IMG/VR virus record: IMGVR_UViG_3300044692_000039
Location: 1 to 35,952 of that record
Source of the DNA: a virus
Length of the DNA: 35,952 nucleotides
Direction: 5' to 3' (one strand)
The translations under genes and the position numbers were made by a program. The notes beneath the pieces were generated by a model, which was not told the origin of the DNA, ran no database searches, and worked only from the letters and a program-made list of their open reading frames with translations. Below, piece by piece: positions 15,308 through 24,622 of the stretch (position 1 is its first letter; the number at the start of each line of letters is the position of its first letter).

Positions 15308-16525
15308 ATGGCGACCGGTAGCACGGCCAGCAGCTTCAAGACAGTCGGCGGTGTCGCGCTGGAACCCCAGCCGGCTACCGGCACGCCAGTCACGGCGACG
15401 GCGTACGTGCCGATTCGCAAGCTGGTCGCGAAGAACGTCGTGGCGAAGCTGGAAGACCAGTCGTGGCGCGGCAGCATGGTGGACGCGGTCGGCGTGCAGA
15501 ACGGTCCACAGTCCGCCGAGCTCACCATGGAAGGCGACGCGTTCCCCACGACCCTGCCGTGGTACCTGGCGGGCATCCTCGGGGACATCACCTACAGCGG
15601 CGGCACGAACTCCGGATCGTCCACCACCACCACGACGACGATGACCGCCGGCTCGACGAGCACCTTCACGGTGGCGTCCGGCACGGGCATCACCGTGGGC
15701 ACGGTGCTGGCGATCGGCACCGGCCCGACGCTGGAGTTGGTCACCTGCATCACCGGCACGACCGGCACCACCGTGGTGATCGCACAGCCGGTCAAGTACG
15801 CGCACTCCGGCACTACGACGGTGCAGCCGGTGACCGCGCCGTTCACCGACACCATGGCACTGCTCAACTCCGGCAACGGCCAGCCCGCATCACACACGTG
15901 GACGGACTCCGACGCGCTGTCGACCCGCCAGTACGCCAGCGCCCGCTACACCGACTTCACCCTCACCTACGACGCGTCCAAGCTGCTCACCTACCAGGCC
16001 ACGGCGCTGTCGTGGGCAACGCAGGGCACCACGTCCGCCCTCGTGCCGTCCTGGGACTCGTTCGGTCCGGCCCCGGCGTGGGAGTGCCAGGCCGCCTATG
16101 GCGGGTCGAACATCGGCGTGGTGCAGATGGCCGAGCTGGCGTTCAAACGCAACAACTCCGAGTGCATCTTCACCTTGCAGAACTCGCAGAACCCGTACGA
16201 GGTGCACGTCGGCCCGCTCGCCCTGACCACCAAGTTGACGATCGTGGCTGCGGACGAGACGTGGCTGACCGACTACCTGTCGAACAACCAGAAGGTCCTC
16301 ACCCTCAACCTCGCCGCCGGGGCCGGGGTGAGCGCCACCCAGATCCAGATCCGCATGTCCGCGCACAACGTGCTGTCGGCGGAGAAGGACAAGGGCAAGT
16401 CCTACATCCAGTTCGCGACCACCGGCAAGGGCTACGGCAACACCACCGACGCCGGCTTGTCCGGCGGGTTCAGCCCGTGTCAGGCCGTGTTGCAGAACAA
16501 TGTCCCCGCGCAGACGTGGGGCTGA
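15308..16525 (+). CDS. Major tail tube protein
   Basis: 405 aa, ATG 15308 two bases after the upstream stop region, behind AGGAGTGACC. Beta-rich throughout with the pattern of siphovirus tail tube proteins: LEPQPATGTPVTATAYVPIRK at the start, then an inserted Thr/Gly-rich domain (about residues 98-185, STTTTTTMTAGSTSTFTV), and a second beta block ending with GYGNTTDAGLSGGFSPCQAVLQNNV. Located just before the frameshifted chaperone, the invariant siphovirus order. It polymerises around the tape measure to form the tail tube. Confidence 0.85.
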   Translation: MATGSTASSFKTVGGVALEPQPATGTPVTATAYVPIRKLVAKNVVAKLEDQSWRGSMVDAVGVQNGPQSAELTMEGDAFPTTLPWYLAGILGDITYSGGTNSGSSTTTTTTMTAGSTSTFTVASGTGITVGTVLAIGTGPTLELVTCITGTTGTTVVIAQPVKYAHSGTTTVQPVTAPFTDTMALLNSGNGQPASHTWTDSDALSTRQYASARYTDFTLTYDASKLLTYQATALSWATQGTTSALVPSWDSFGPAPAWECQAAYGGSNIGVVQMAELAFKRNNSECIFTLQNSQNPYEVHVGPLALTTKLTIVAADETWLTDYLSNNQKVLTLNLAAGAGVSATQIQIRMSAHNVLSAEKDKGKSYIQFATTGKGYGNTTDAGLSGGFSPCQAVLQNNVPAQTWG

Positions 16526-16549
16526 GAACCACCCATCCAGGAGCGCACG

Positions 16550-16963
16550 ATGTCCCACGAGATCAGCCTGCCGTCCGGGGCGACGGCCACCATCAAGGAC
16601 CCCGACGACCTCACTTACGGCGACCGGGAGGACTTTATCGCCTCCATGCGCATCGACCTGGACGGCAAAGCCCAGGGCGTGACCGGCGGCCGGCTGATGG
16701 CCGACCTGGAACGGGGGCTGGTCACCGTCGGTGTGGAAGCGTGGACCGCCACCGACCGCAAGACCGGCGCGGTCCTGCCGATCCCGGCCGTGTCGCCGAA
16801 GTCGCTGCGGCTGCTCGCGGTGAAGGACTTCGCGCGCATCGCGACCGAGGTTCGGTCGTTGCAGCAGCATCTGATGCCGGAGGACTTCGGGCCCACCGCG
16901 AAGATCGTGGACGGGCAGCTGGTGGACGACACGGAGTCCCCTACTACGCCCTCGGTCGCATAG
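16550..16963 (+). CDS. Tail assembly chaperone, unshifted G-type product
   Basis: 137 aa, ATG 16550 behind CCAGGAGCGC. N-terminus SHEISLPSGATATIKDPDDLTYGDREDF is a typical chaperone opening (beta hairpin then a helix). It lies between the tail tube gene and the tape measure gene, where lambda-like phages encode gpG/gpGT. The frame ends at TAG 16961-16963, and a -1 shift just before this yields the longer product. The protein keeps the tape measure soluble and recruits tube subunits; it is not in the virion. Confidence 0.85.
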   Translation: MSHEISLPSGATATIKDPDDLTYGDREDFIASMRIDLDGKAQGVTGGRLMADLERGLVTVGVEAWTATDRKTGAVLPIPAVSPKSLRLLAVKDFARIATEVRSLQQHLMPEDFGPTAKIVDGQLVDDTESPTTPSVA

Positions 16964-17187
16964 ATCACGCCCTGCGGCACGGCGATGCGAGGGCGTTGGA
17001 GTCGGTGCCGGCGCGCATCCTGCGGCACTTCACCACCTACCGGTTGATGCGCGTGTTCCCCGGCATCGACCATCCGGCCGGCGTGAACCGACTGCCGGCA
17101 TCGTTCGCGGCGTGGGCGTTGCAGTTCGACCGGATCGAACGCGAGGTCGAAGCCGAACGCGAAGCGAACAGGTGGGGCGGCACATGA
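16550..17187 (+). CDS. Tail assembly chaperone, -1 frameshifted GT-type product
   Basis: The -1 frame is open from before the zero-frame stop to TGA 17185-17187, encoding about 82 residues (PYYALGRIDHALRHGDARALE, then FTTYRLMRVFPGIDHPAGVNRLPASFAAWALQFDRIEREVEAE) with no ribosome site or good start of its own. The best slip site is the C run at 16938-16942 (codons TCC CCT): the prolyl-tRNA on CCT can re-pair with CCC one base back, giving ...TESP then YYALGR. The helical, charged extension is typical of the T part. The exact slip codon is inferred. Confidence 0.75.
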
Positions 17188-17684
17188 CCACGTTCCGGGT
17201 CGAGTTCGACGGCGTGGACGATCTGGTGGCCGCGTTGGAGGCCAAAGCGGCGGCGTTGGAAGCGGCCGCGGCCGACGCGGCACACGCCATGTCCACGGCG
17301 TTCATCGCCGCGGCGAAGCGGAACGCGACCGGCCCGCCGCGGATCGCGGGTCGGGAACGGCGCACCCGTGCCCGGAAGGGACAGCCGTCCCGGGTTCTGG
17401 CGTGGAGCGTCGGCGGGCCGGGCGTGGTGACCGGGTTCCTGCGCAACTCGATCCAGGTGCGGCAGGACCACGCGACTGGGCCCGGCCGGTGGGAAACCAC
17501 CGTGCATCCGGGCGGCCCGTACTACCGGCGCTTGGAGTTCGGGTTCCGCGGCCGGGATTCGCTGGGCCGCCGCTACGACCAGCCGGCCTACCCGTTTATG
17601 CGGCCGGCGCTGGACACCGCCCACCTCAACCGGTACCGGGCAGCGGCGGTGCGGGTGTTCCGGAAAGCGTTCAGCGGCAAATAA
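17184..17684 (+). CDS. HK97 gp10-like tail/neck component
   Basis: 166 aa, ATG 17184 overlapping the chaperone stop (ATGA). The pattern is: strand-helix start FRVEFDGVDDLVAALEAKAA, a basic central part (RIAGRERRTRARKGQPS), then GPYYRRLEFGFRGRDSLGRRYDQPAYPFMRPALD and a basic final helix. The block YYRRLEFG...PAYPFMRPALD is the hallmark of gp10-like proteins (neck or tail completion). Its place after the chaperone rather than before the tube gene is slightly unusual but seen in actinophages. Confidence 0.75.
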   Translation: MTTFRVEFDGVDDLVAALEAKAAALEAAAADAAHAMSTAFIAAAKRNATGPPRIAGRERRTRARKGQPSRVLAWSVGGPGVVTGFLRNSIQVRQDHATGPGRWETTVHPGGPYYRRLEFGFRGRDSLGRRYDQPAYPFMRPALDTAHLNRYRAAAVRVFRKAFSGK

Positions 17685-17696
17685 GGGGGGTGCGCG

Positions 17697-20135
17697 ATGG
17701 CGGACGAGCTTCCCCCGGCGATCGCGCGCCTCATCGCGGACACGGCCACTGCGGTGGCGCAGATTCGGGAGGCCGGCCAGCAGATCCGGGACTCCCTCCG
17801 CGACGCGGCCAGCTCCACCGACGACGCGTCCCAGCGCATCCAGGACGACCTGGATGACACGGCCGGTCGGTCGGACAACTTTGGTGTCCGCATGGGGCAG
17901 GTGTTCAACCGGCTCGGCGAGCAGGTGGGTGGCGTGTTCGCCCGCACGCTCGGCGGCCTGCGCAAGTCCACCGACGACGCCGCCAAGGGTGTCGAGGATG
18001 TTGCCAAGGGTGCCGAGGACGCGAAGAAGGCGGCGGACGACGCTGGCAGGTCACTGGCCGACCTGGCACGGCAGGCCAACCAAGCCAGCCAGGGCCTGTG
18101 GCAGCTCACCCAGCAGTTCGGCAATGCTGGCCCGGCCGCCGATGCCCTGAAGTCTCACGTAGGCGTGATGGCCGCGGGCATCACGTCGGCGATGGGCCCG
18201 CTGTCCGGGGCGATCCTGCTTGGCCCGGTGGCCGGGTTCGCCGCGCTGGGCGTGGCGGCCGAGAAGTCCAACACGCAGGTGACGAAGGCGTTCACCGCGC
18301 TGGGCACTACCGCGAAGACCACGCTGGCGTCGGCGTTCGCCCCCGTAGTGCCGGTGCTGGTGCAGGTGGCGGGCCTGTTCCAGAAAACCCTGGCTGGCCT
18401 GGCGCCGGCCTTCCGCGAGGCAGCTCAAGCCATCGCACCCATGATCGGCATCCTGGCGCAGGGATTCGCCGGGTTCGCCAAGACCGTCGTGCCCGCCCTG
18501 GCCGGGATGTTGTCGAACCTGACCCCGATCATCCGGGTCATCGCCAGTGGGTTGCAGTCCATCGCCCACGGCCTGGTCGGCTTGTTCCAGAACCTGAACG
18601 TGGGCTCGGCGGTTGAGGGCCTGGCGCAGGTGTTCAACGCAATCGGGAACATCCTGCCCGCTGTCGGACGACTGATCTCCGCGTTGGCTCCGCTGGGTAA
18701 CGCGATCCTCACGAGCGTGATGCCGCCACTGGTCGATTTGATCAACCAGTTCGTGTCCGCGCTGATCCCGGTGATCAAGCAGATCACGCCACTGGTAGGT
18801 CCGCTGGTCGGCGTGTTCGTCTCGCTGGCGCAGACCTTCCTGGCGTTGTTCCAGGCGATAGCACCGCTGATCTCGCCGGTCGTGCAGCTGATCACGTCGA
18901 TGATGTCCATGGACACGGTACTGGAAGCGTTGCAGCCGTTGTTCACCGCGGTGGCGTCGGTGATCCAGTCACTGATGCCGATCCTGCAACAGATCGCCAC
19001 CGCGCTGTCCGGGGCGTTGACGGACGCGTTCACCGGCGTGGCTACCGCATTGAAGCCGATCATTCCCGTGCTCGGCCAGGTGGCGAACACATTGCTCAAG
19101 GCACTCCTGGACGTGGTCAAGGCGTTGGCGCCGGTCCTGTCCACGCTGGTGGGAGCGTTCGGGCAGATCCTGAAGGCCGTGGCACCGCTACTGCCACCGC
19201 TGGCGCAACTGGCCAACGCGGTGATCAGCGCGCTGCTGCAAGTCCTCAAGGCGTTGATGCCGGTATTGCAGCCGATCGTGCAGGTGTTCGTGGCGTTGAT
19301 GCCCGCGATCCAGCCGCTGATCCCGATCATCACGCAGGTGGTTCAGGCGATCACGCCACTGTTGGTGATCCTGGCCCAGTTGGTGGCGGCGATCGCCGGT
19401 CCCGTACTGGGCATCCTCGCCTCGATCATCGGGGAACTGTCGAAGGTCGCGCAGGCATTCCTTGGGCCGACCGTGAAGGCCATTTCGGACTTCGTGAACA
19501 TGGTCAAGGGGTTCATCGGCGGGTTCCTCGACGTGATCAAGGGGATCGTGTCGTTCATCGCCGGAGTGTTCACGGGGAACTGGTCTGCCGCGTGGAACGG
19601 CCTGAAGGATATCGTCTTCGGCGCGATCAAGATGATCGGCTCGATCGTCGGCGGCATCTTCGACATCGGCCGGGACATCATCAACGGCCTGATCAACGGC
19701 ATCAAGGCCGCGGTGGGCGCCCTGTGGAACACGATCAAGTCGATCGGGTCGGGCATCGCCGACGCGTTCAAGAACGTGCTGGGCATTTTCTCCCCGTCGC
19801 GGGTGATGGCCGAGCAGATCGGCGGCCCGATCGCAGCCGGGGTGGGCCAGGGCATCCTGGACAACCTGCACCACGTCACCTCAGCCGCGGCAGCGGCGAA
19901 GGCGGCCGCGTTGTCCGCGCTGGCCGGCGGCGCCACGTCGATCGGACTGTCGGCCACCGTCCGAACAGGCGCGGCTGGTGCGCTGGCCGGCACGGGTAGC
20001 CCGACGATTGTCGTGCAGGGGTCCATCGTCGACACGCAGGGCCTGTTCAAGGCCGTGCAGGTGGGTGTTCTGCGCAACCGCAACGCCAATAACCAGAACG
20101 GGTTGCTGTCCACGTTCCGCAGACCAGGGGGCTGA
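17697..20135 (+). CDS. Tape measure protein
   Basis: 812 aa, ATG 17697 behind AAGGGGGGTGCGCG. The N-terminus (1-140) is helical and charged, with coiled coil (VEDVAKGAEDAKKAADDAGRSLADLARQANQ). Residues about 150-640 are a long series of hydrophobic helices broken by prolines (recurring PVLxPI, PLIPII, LAPVLSTLV type units), as in tape measures that later cross the host membrane. Near residue 700 the conserved end block FSPSRVMAEQIGGPIAAGVGQGI appears. Length sets tail length: at about 0.15 nm per residue this predicts a tail near 120 nm. No lytic domain was seen. Confidence 0.92.
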   Translation: MADELPPAIARLIADTATAVAQIREAGQQIRDSLRDAASSTDDASQRIQDDLDDTAGRSDNFGVRMGQVFNRLGEQVGGVFARTLGGLRKSTDDAAKGVEDVAKGAEDAKKAADDAGRSLADLARQANQASQGLWQLTQQFGNAGPAADALKSHVGVMAAGITSAMGPLSGAILLGPVAGFAALGVAAEKSNTQVTKAFTALGTTAKTTLASAFAPVVPVLVQVAGLFQKTLAGLAPAFREAAQAIAPMIGILAQGFAGFAKTVVPALAGMLSNLTPIIRVIASGLQSIAHGLVGLFQNLNVGSAVEGLAQVFNAIGNILPAVGRLISALAPLGNAILTSVMPPLVDLINQFVSALIPVIKQITPLVGPLVGVFVSLAQTFLALFQAIAPLISPVVQLITSMMSMDTVLEALQPLFTAVASVIQSLMPILQQIATALSGALTDAFTGVATALKPIIPVLGQVANTLLKALLDVVKALAPVLSTLVGAFGQILKAVAPLLPPLAQLANAVISALLQVLKALMPVLQPIVQVFVALMPAIQPLIPIITQVVQAITPLLVILAQLVAAIAGPVLGILASIIGELSKVAQAFLGPTVKAISDFVNMVKGFIGGFLDVIKGIVSFIAGVFTGNWSAAWNGLKDIVFGAIKMIGSIVGGIFDIGRDIINGLINGIKAAVGALWNTIKSIGSGIADAFKNVLGIFSPSRVMAEQIGGPIAAGVGQGILDNLHHVTSAAAAAKAAALSALAGGATSIGLSATVRTGAAGALAGTGSPTIVVQGSIVDTQGLFKAVQVGVLRNRNANNQNGLLSTFRRPGG

Positions 20136-20137
20136 CC

Positions 20138-23100
20138 ATGGCACAGCAGGTCGTGTGGGACGAGGCGATCTCGTTCGGCTCCAACGCGCAGACCGGCACC
20201 CCCCAGTTCTGGGTGTCGGTCGCGCCGCGGGTACGGGACCAGGCCGGGTCCAGCCGCGGGAAGCAGTACGAATGGGACCAGCAGCAGACCGGCCAGTACA
20301 GCCCCACCCTGATCAACACCGACGCCGCGCTGCTACCAGGCAACACGAACAGCCCCTGGTCGCCGAACGTCGGGCTGCGCCGGCCGTACCGCAAGCGGTT
20401 CCAGTACCCGGCCACCGTGAACATGCTGACGATCGACCAGGCCACCGGCGGCAGCACCCAGGCCGCCGGGTCGACGGTAGACAACGTCGTACCGGTGTGG
20501 ATCTCCTACCTCCAGTTCTGGACCGTCAAGGCCGAGCCGGATGCGTTTACCGGGACCAACGTGTTCCAGCAGGTCTTGTCCAGTGCTCCCGGCGCCGGCT
20601 CACCTGTGGCCGACATGGACGGCTGGACCGTGATGCCCGGTGCGGCGCACTCGGCACAGTGCGTGATGCGCGCGACCGCCGGTGGAACCACGCCACAGGC
20701 ACAACTGCTGCTGCTGTGGCGGGACATCAACGGCAACACCATCGCCACCACGACCGGCACCACGGTCACGTTGACCGCGAACTCCCGCACCTGGCAGCAA
20801 CTCACCGTCTCAGGCACCGCACCAGCCAACGCAGCCGGTGCGACGATCCAGATCCGCATGGCCAACTCGGTCGCGGTGACCTGGCAGGCATCCGGATTCC
20901 AACTGGAGTACGCCGCGGCACCGTCCGCGTGGGTACAGCCCGGCGCGTGGGGCGGTGTGATCAACGGCTGGACCGACCGACTACCGCAGCGGTACACCCT
21001 CAACGGCACCTACGCGACCGTGACCCCGACCATCGTGGACACGTTCGCCCGGTTCTCCCAGATCTTCCCGCAACCCGCGTTCTACGCCGACGTGCTCGCG
21101 TTGGGACCGGACTTCTTCTTCCCGCTGGACGACCCGACCGGGTCAACAGTGTTCCGAGACTTGACCGGCAAGCACAACCCAGCACCGGTGGCCGTCAGCC
21201 CGTACGGGGCTGGGACCGTGGCCGCGGGGCAAAGCGTCCAGTCCGCCACCACAAGCGGCACGTTCATCGGCGCACCGGGTCCGGTCGTCACAATGACGAA
21301 CCCGAACACCGGCAGCGGCAACTTCGAAGCATGCTCCTACATCCAACTCGACCGGTCCGGTATCACCGGACCGCCGGCCTCCGGCGGCTGGACACGGCAG
21401 ATCGCCTTCCGGAACACCGGCGCGGGAACCACCGCCGGTGGACTGTGGTCGGCGTCGAACCCGTCCTACTTCGGCGCGCAGAACCAGTTCAACATCACAA
21501 TGGGCTCGGGCGCGTTCGCGGGCATCGCCGTCGAACTGGTCAGCTCCACAGCCGCATCCGTGTACTCGCCCGCGTCCCCGAACTACGCCGACGGCAACTG
21601 GCACCTGCTGCACGCCACACTGTCCGCCGACGGCAAGACGTTCGCGATCTACGTCGACGGCGTGGGCGTCTACACCAACACCACGGCCACCTCGCAGAAC
21701 CCCACCGGCGTCACGGTGGAGGACATTGGGGCCATCACCTACCCCGGTGTCAACCAGTTCTACGACGGGTACAACGGCGACGTCGCACACGTCGCGCAAT
21801 TCCCTACGACACTCACCGCGGCCCAGGTGTCCAAGCTGTACACGTCATGGCGGACCGCGTGGCAAGGCGACTCCTCCGGTACCCGCTACACCCGCATCCT
21901 CGGCTGGGCCAACTACACAGGGCCCACCTCCATCGACACTGGCGCCACCAGCGACATGGGGCCGGCCACCGACGTGGACGGCAAAACCGACCTATTCACC
22001 CTGCTTCAGAACGTGGTGACCACCGAGAACGGTAACCACTACCTCAACTCGCAGGGAACACTCACGTTCGAGGCCCGAACCCGCCGCTACAACCAGCTCA
22101 CCCCGACGTACGTCTTCGGGGCGAACACAGCCGCCGGGGAGTACCCGTTCACCGACCTCGGGTTCAACTTCGACCTCGACCACGTCGCGAACGCCGCCGA
22201 GATCACCCAGCAGTCCACCGGCCAGGTCTTCACGGTGACGAACACGGCCAGCCAGAACTCCTACGACACCCTCACGTTGCAGCGCACCATCAACGTGGTC
22301 AACCCGCAAGAACCCGTCGACTGCGCCAACTACATGGTCAACCGGTTCGACCAGCCACAACTGCGGATCGACTCCATCACCCTCAACCCGTCACGGTCCC
22401 CCGCGCTGTGGGGCGTGCTCGCCGCGCTGGACATCTCCACTCGGATTCGCGCCAACTACCGCGGTGTCGGACCACCCACCGCGACACCGCTGGTGCAGTT
22501 CGACGGCTTCGTCGAACAGATCAACTGGACGATCGACGCCGAGACCGGCGACCACCTGGCGGTATTGCAGGTATCACCGGCCGACCTGAACCTGTACTGG
22601 GTGCTCGCCGCACTGCACACCACGCTGGCCAGCACGGTCACCGTCACGACACTGGACTCCAACCCCACGTTCGAGTCCGGCATCAGCCCGTGGACCGTCA
22701 CCGGCGGCACCGCCGTCCAGTCCACCGCGCAGGCCCACAGCGGGTTCTACGCCGCCCAGCTGACGCCCGACGGGGTCAGCTCGGCCACCGTGTTCACGTC
22801 GGAGCAAGCCGCCGTCAACCCCAACACCACCTACTACGTCTCAACGTGGTCGTGGGTCACCAACGGGTCCGCGAACTGGTCCGTCTCGGTGAACTGGTAC
22901 AACTCCTCGCACACCTTCATCAGCTCCAGCACTGTCACACCGCGAGGAGTCGCTGCTGGCCTGTGGTTCCAGTTCGGGACCCTGTTCACGTCGCCGAGTA
23001 ATGCCGCGTTTGGGCAGATGGTCGTGACCCTCGGCGGAACACCAGCGTCGTCCAACATCTGGTATGTCGACGACGCGTACTGGTCAGCCCAGGTCAACCA

Positions 23101-23395
23101 GTTCACCGTGAACCCGCTGCCCGACAGCGCATCCAACCCGTTCTCCGCGAGCGTCTGTAGCAGCCTGTCGCTCACCCTGGACCCCGGCACGGCGACCGCC
23201 GAAACCATCGGCGTCCTGTCCGTCTCGGCCACGTCGCCGGGCTATTCGTCCTGCACGGTCACCGTGTCGCCGGGACTGCTCCACTCGCACTCGGCCGGCG
23301 CGGTGGTGTGCGAGGCACTCCCGACCGGCATCACCGACCCGACCACGTGGGACGCGGCGTCCGTGATCGGCACCACCACCACTCCGTCCTACTAA
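20138..23395 (+). CDS. Large tail/baseplate protein with LamG-like and two CBM-like beta-sandwich domains
   Basis: 1085 aa, ATG 20138 three bases after the tape measure stop, GGGGG at 20127-20131 upstream. About 141-264 is a jelly-roll resembling CBM4/9 (AQLLLLWRDINGNTIATTTG, then QLEYAAAPSAWV); about 317-575 is LamG/concanavalin-like (FFFPLDDPTGSTVFRDLTGKH, ADGNWHLLHATLSADGKTF, IYVDGVGV); about 585-830 carries the baseplate/hub-like part; about 839-982 is a second CBM4/9-like sandwich (NPTFESGISPWTVTGG, then IWYVDDAYW). It probably links tail tip and receptor binding on cell-wall glycans. Domains are judged from strand patterns. Confidence 0.8.
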   Translation: MAQQVVWDEAISFGSNAQTGTPQFWVSVAPRVRDQAGSSRGKQYEWDQQQTGQYSPTLINTDAALLPGNTNSPWSPNVGLRRPYRKRFQYPATVNMLTIDQATGGSTQAAGSTVDNVVPVWISYLQFWTVKAEPDAFTGTNVFQQVLSSAPGAGSPVADMDGWTVMPGAAHSAQCVMRATAGGTTPQAQLLLLWRDINGNTIATTTGTTVTLTANSRTWQQLTVSGTAPANAAGATIQIRMANSVAVTWQASGFQLEYAAAPSAWVQPGAWGGVINGWTDRLPQRYTLNGTYATVTPTIVDTFARFSQIFPQPAFYADVLALGPDFFFPLDDPTGSTVFRDLTGKHNPAPVAVSPYGAGTVAAGQSVQSATTSGTFIGAPGPVVTMTNPNTGSGNFEACSYIQLDRSGITGPPASGGWTRQIAFRNTGAGTTAGGLWSASNPSYFGAQNQFNITMGSGAFAGIAVELVSSTAASVYSPASPNYADGNWHLLHATLSADGKTFAIYVDGVGVYTNTTATSQNPTGVTVEDIGAITYPGVNQFYDGYNGDVAHVAQFPTTLTAAQVSKLYTSWRTAWQGDSSGTRYTRILGWANYTGPTSIDTGATSDMGPATDVDGKTDLFTLLQNVVTTENGNHYLNSQGTLTFEARTRRYNQLTPTYVFGANTAAGEYPFTDLGFNFDLDHVANAAEITQQSTGQVFTVTNTASQNSYDTLTLQRTINVVNPQEPVDCANYMVNRFDQPQLRIDSITLNPSRSPALWGVLAALDISTRIRANYRGVGPPTATPLVQFDGFVEQINWTIDAETGDHLAVLQVSPADLNLYWVLAALHTTLASTVTVTTLDSNPTFESGISPWTVTGGTAVQSTAQAHSGFYAAQLTPDGVSSATVFTSEQAAVNPNTTYYVSTWSWVTNGSANWSVSVNWYNSSHTFISSSTVTPRGVAAGLWFQFGTLFTSPSNAAFGQMVVTLGGTPASSNIWYVDDAYWSAQVNQFTVNPLPDSASNPFSASVCSSLSLTLDPGTATAETIGVLSVSATSPGYSSCTVTVSPGLLHSHSAGAVVCEALPTGITDPTTWDAASVIGTTTTPSY

Positions 23396-23404
23396 GGGGG
23401 GATC

Positions 23405-23944
23405 ATGGCGCTTTCGCCACCGTCCGAGGCCAACTGGGTCTCGGGCGTGACCGCGTCGGCGGCGTTCATCAACGCCCAGGTGCGGGACGCGATCAACTTC
23501 CTGGCGAACCCGCCGATCTGCGCCTGCTACCAGACCACGGCACAGACCAGCATCGCCGCGAACACGTGGACGCCGATCACCTACACGGTGAACAAGGTTG
23601 ACACCTACTCGGGCCACTCGACCACCACGAACACGAGCCGGTATGTGGCGCAGGTTCCGGGCTGGTACAAGGTGTCCGGCCTGATCGACATGGTGTCCAC
23701 GGGCAACGTGCTGTCTTTCGCGATCGCGAAGAACGGCGCGATCGAGTTGGGCACGATCGGCACCGCCTACGGGCTCAACGGGAACGTCGTGTCCGGTGAC
23801 CTGCCCGACCAGAACGTGTTCCTCAACACCGGGGACTACGTCGAACTGTGGGCGCAGAACGCCGCGACGTGGTCCACGTTCGTCGGCGCGATCGGCGGCA
23901 CGAACGCCGCATCCCGCCTGGACGTCGAGTGGGATCACGTCTGA
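23405..23944 (+). CDS. C1q/TNF-like tail fibre or receptor-binding protein
   Basis: 179 aa, ATG 23405 behind AAGGGGGGATC. The N-terminus (SEANWVSGVTASAAFINAQVRDAINFLANPP) is a short motif widely found at the start of phage fibre proteins encoded after baseplate genes; the rest is a jelly roll (VAQVPGWYKVSGLIDMVSTGNVLSFAIAKNGAIE, then VFLNTGDYVELWAQN and a final strand LDVEWDHV) with the C1q pattern. It most likely trimerises and binds the host surface. Confidence 0.78.
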   Translation: MALSPPSEANWVSGVTASAAFINAQVRDAINFLANPPICACYQTTAQTSIAANTWTPITYTVNKVDTYSGHSTTTNTSRYVAQVPGWYKVSGLIDMVSTGNVLSFAIAKNGAIELGTIGTAYGLNGNVVSGDLPDQNVFLNTGDYVELWAQNAATWSTFVGAIGGTNAASRLDVEWDHV

Positions 23945-23959
23945 CGGATCGGAGGCCAC

Positions 23960-24229
23960 GTGCCCGTGACTGACCACGAGTTCACCGAACTGGCCCGCCT
24001 ACTCGGCCGGGTCGAGGCCAAAGTAGACAAGATCGACGAGAAGCAGGACAACCACGCCGTTGTCTTGGCCGAGTACGGCGTGCGGCTGTCCACCGTTGAA
24101 CGATCGCTGACCGAGGACCGCACGGAACGCGCCGGGCATCGGGTGCAGATCCGCGCCGCGATCGTCACCGGCCTATGCGGACTGATGACCGGCGGGGTCG
24201 GGTCGATCCTGTCTCTCATCCACCACTGA
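23960..24229 (+). CDS. Coiled-coil plus single-TM protein, holin-associated (XhlA-like)
   Basis: 89 aa, GTG 23960 behind GGAGG (23950-23954). Residues 5-55 form a coiled coil (EFTELARLLGRVEAKVDKIDEKQDN), then a short basic stretch and a C-terminal membrane segment (about 67-87, IVTGLCGLMTGGVGSILSLI). This is the layout of XhlA/haemolysin-type lysis accessory proteins that work with a holin. Here a separate two-helix holin lies 2 kb downstream. The role is inferred from topology and position at the start of the lysis block. Confidence 0.7.
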   Translation: MPVTDHEFTELARLLGRVEAKVDKIDEKQDNHAVVLAEYGVRLSTVERSLTEDRTERAGHRVQIRAAIVTGLCGLMTGGVGSILSLIHH

Positions 24230-24248
24230 TCAGAGGAGGCGACGTGCC

Positions 24249-24323
24249 GTGCGCACGATGTCCTGGTCCGATCTGGACCTGCTGTTGCACGATGGCGGCG
24301 ATGTAGTCCAGCCGGTGCTGTGA
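24249..24323 (+). CDS. Possible very small coupled ORF, 24 aa
   Basis: GAGGAGG at 24234-24240 has no annotated long gene behind it. GTG 24249 opens a 24-residue frame, beginning MRTMSWSDLDLLLHDGGDVV, that stops at 24321-24323 and overlaps the next start ATG 24323 as TGATG, like all neighbours here. GTG 24244 at shorter spacing opens another short frame. A leader peptide for translational coupling is possible. Support is only the ribosome site and the overlap. Confidence 0.35.
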   Translation: MRTMSWSDLDLLLHDGGDVVQPVL

Positions 24324-24622
24324 TGCAGTACGGATGGAAGGGTGCCTGCGCCTACCTCGTCGTCGGGCTGCGACTGCTGGCTCTCTCGATGCTGCGCCGC
24401 TTCGGCGTCAAGGCGTACGGCTTCGACGACAACACGGCCGTGCGTGCCTACGTCCTGTCCTGCGCATTCGAGCCGGTGGTGACCGAGCGTGCTGAGACAG
24501 TCCAAGTCGGCTGGCAATGTCCGCACGCCTCAATGACAACCGGCGGCCTCGGTGGCATCGAGGCGTTGAGTTCGACGTGTGGCTGCCGAATGGCACCGGT
24601 CTACGACATGGCGAGGCTGTGA
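24323..24622 (+). CDS. Unknown small protein, 99 aa
   Basis: ATG 24323 (or GTG 24320) starts a frame coupled at both ends by TGATG overlaps. The first 30 residues are moderately hydrophobic (GACAYLVVGLRLLALSMLRRFGVKAYGF), and the end has Cys residues (STCGCRMAPVYDM). It lacks a clear ribosome site of its own. I do not recognise the family. The chain of coupled small genes between 24249 and 25521 suggests an inserted cassette of accessory genes (morons) inside the lysis block. Confidence 0.5.
   Translation: MQYGWKGACAYLVVGLRLLALSMLRRFGVKAYGFDDNTAVRAYVLSCAFEPVVTERAETVQVGWQCPHASMTTGGLGGIEALSSTCGCRMAPVYDMARL

Noticed and set aside
15463-17187. Rightward 574-codon frame through the tail tube gene
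   Set aside because: Only its last 82 codons are real, reached by the chaperone frameshift; the remainder is a shadow of the tail tube and chaperone frames.
19978-22035. Rightward 685-codon frame across the end of the tape measure and the tail protein
   Set aside because: Arg/His/Pro-rich product in the wrong frame of two well-supported genes; no ribosome site.
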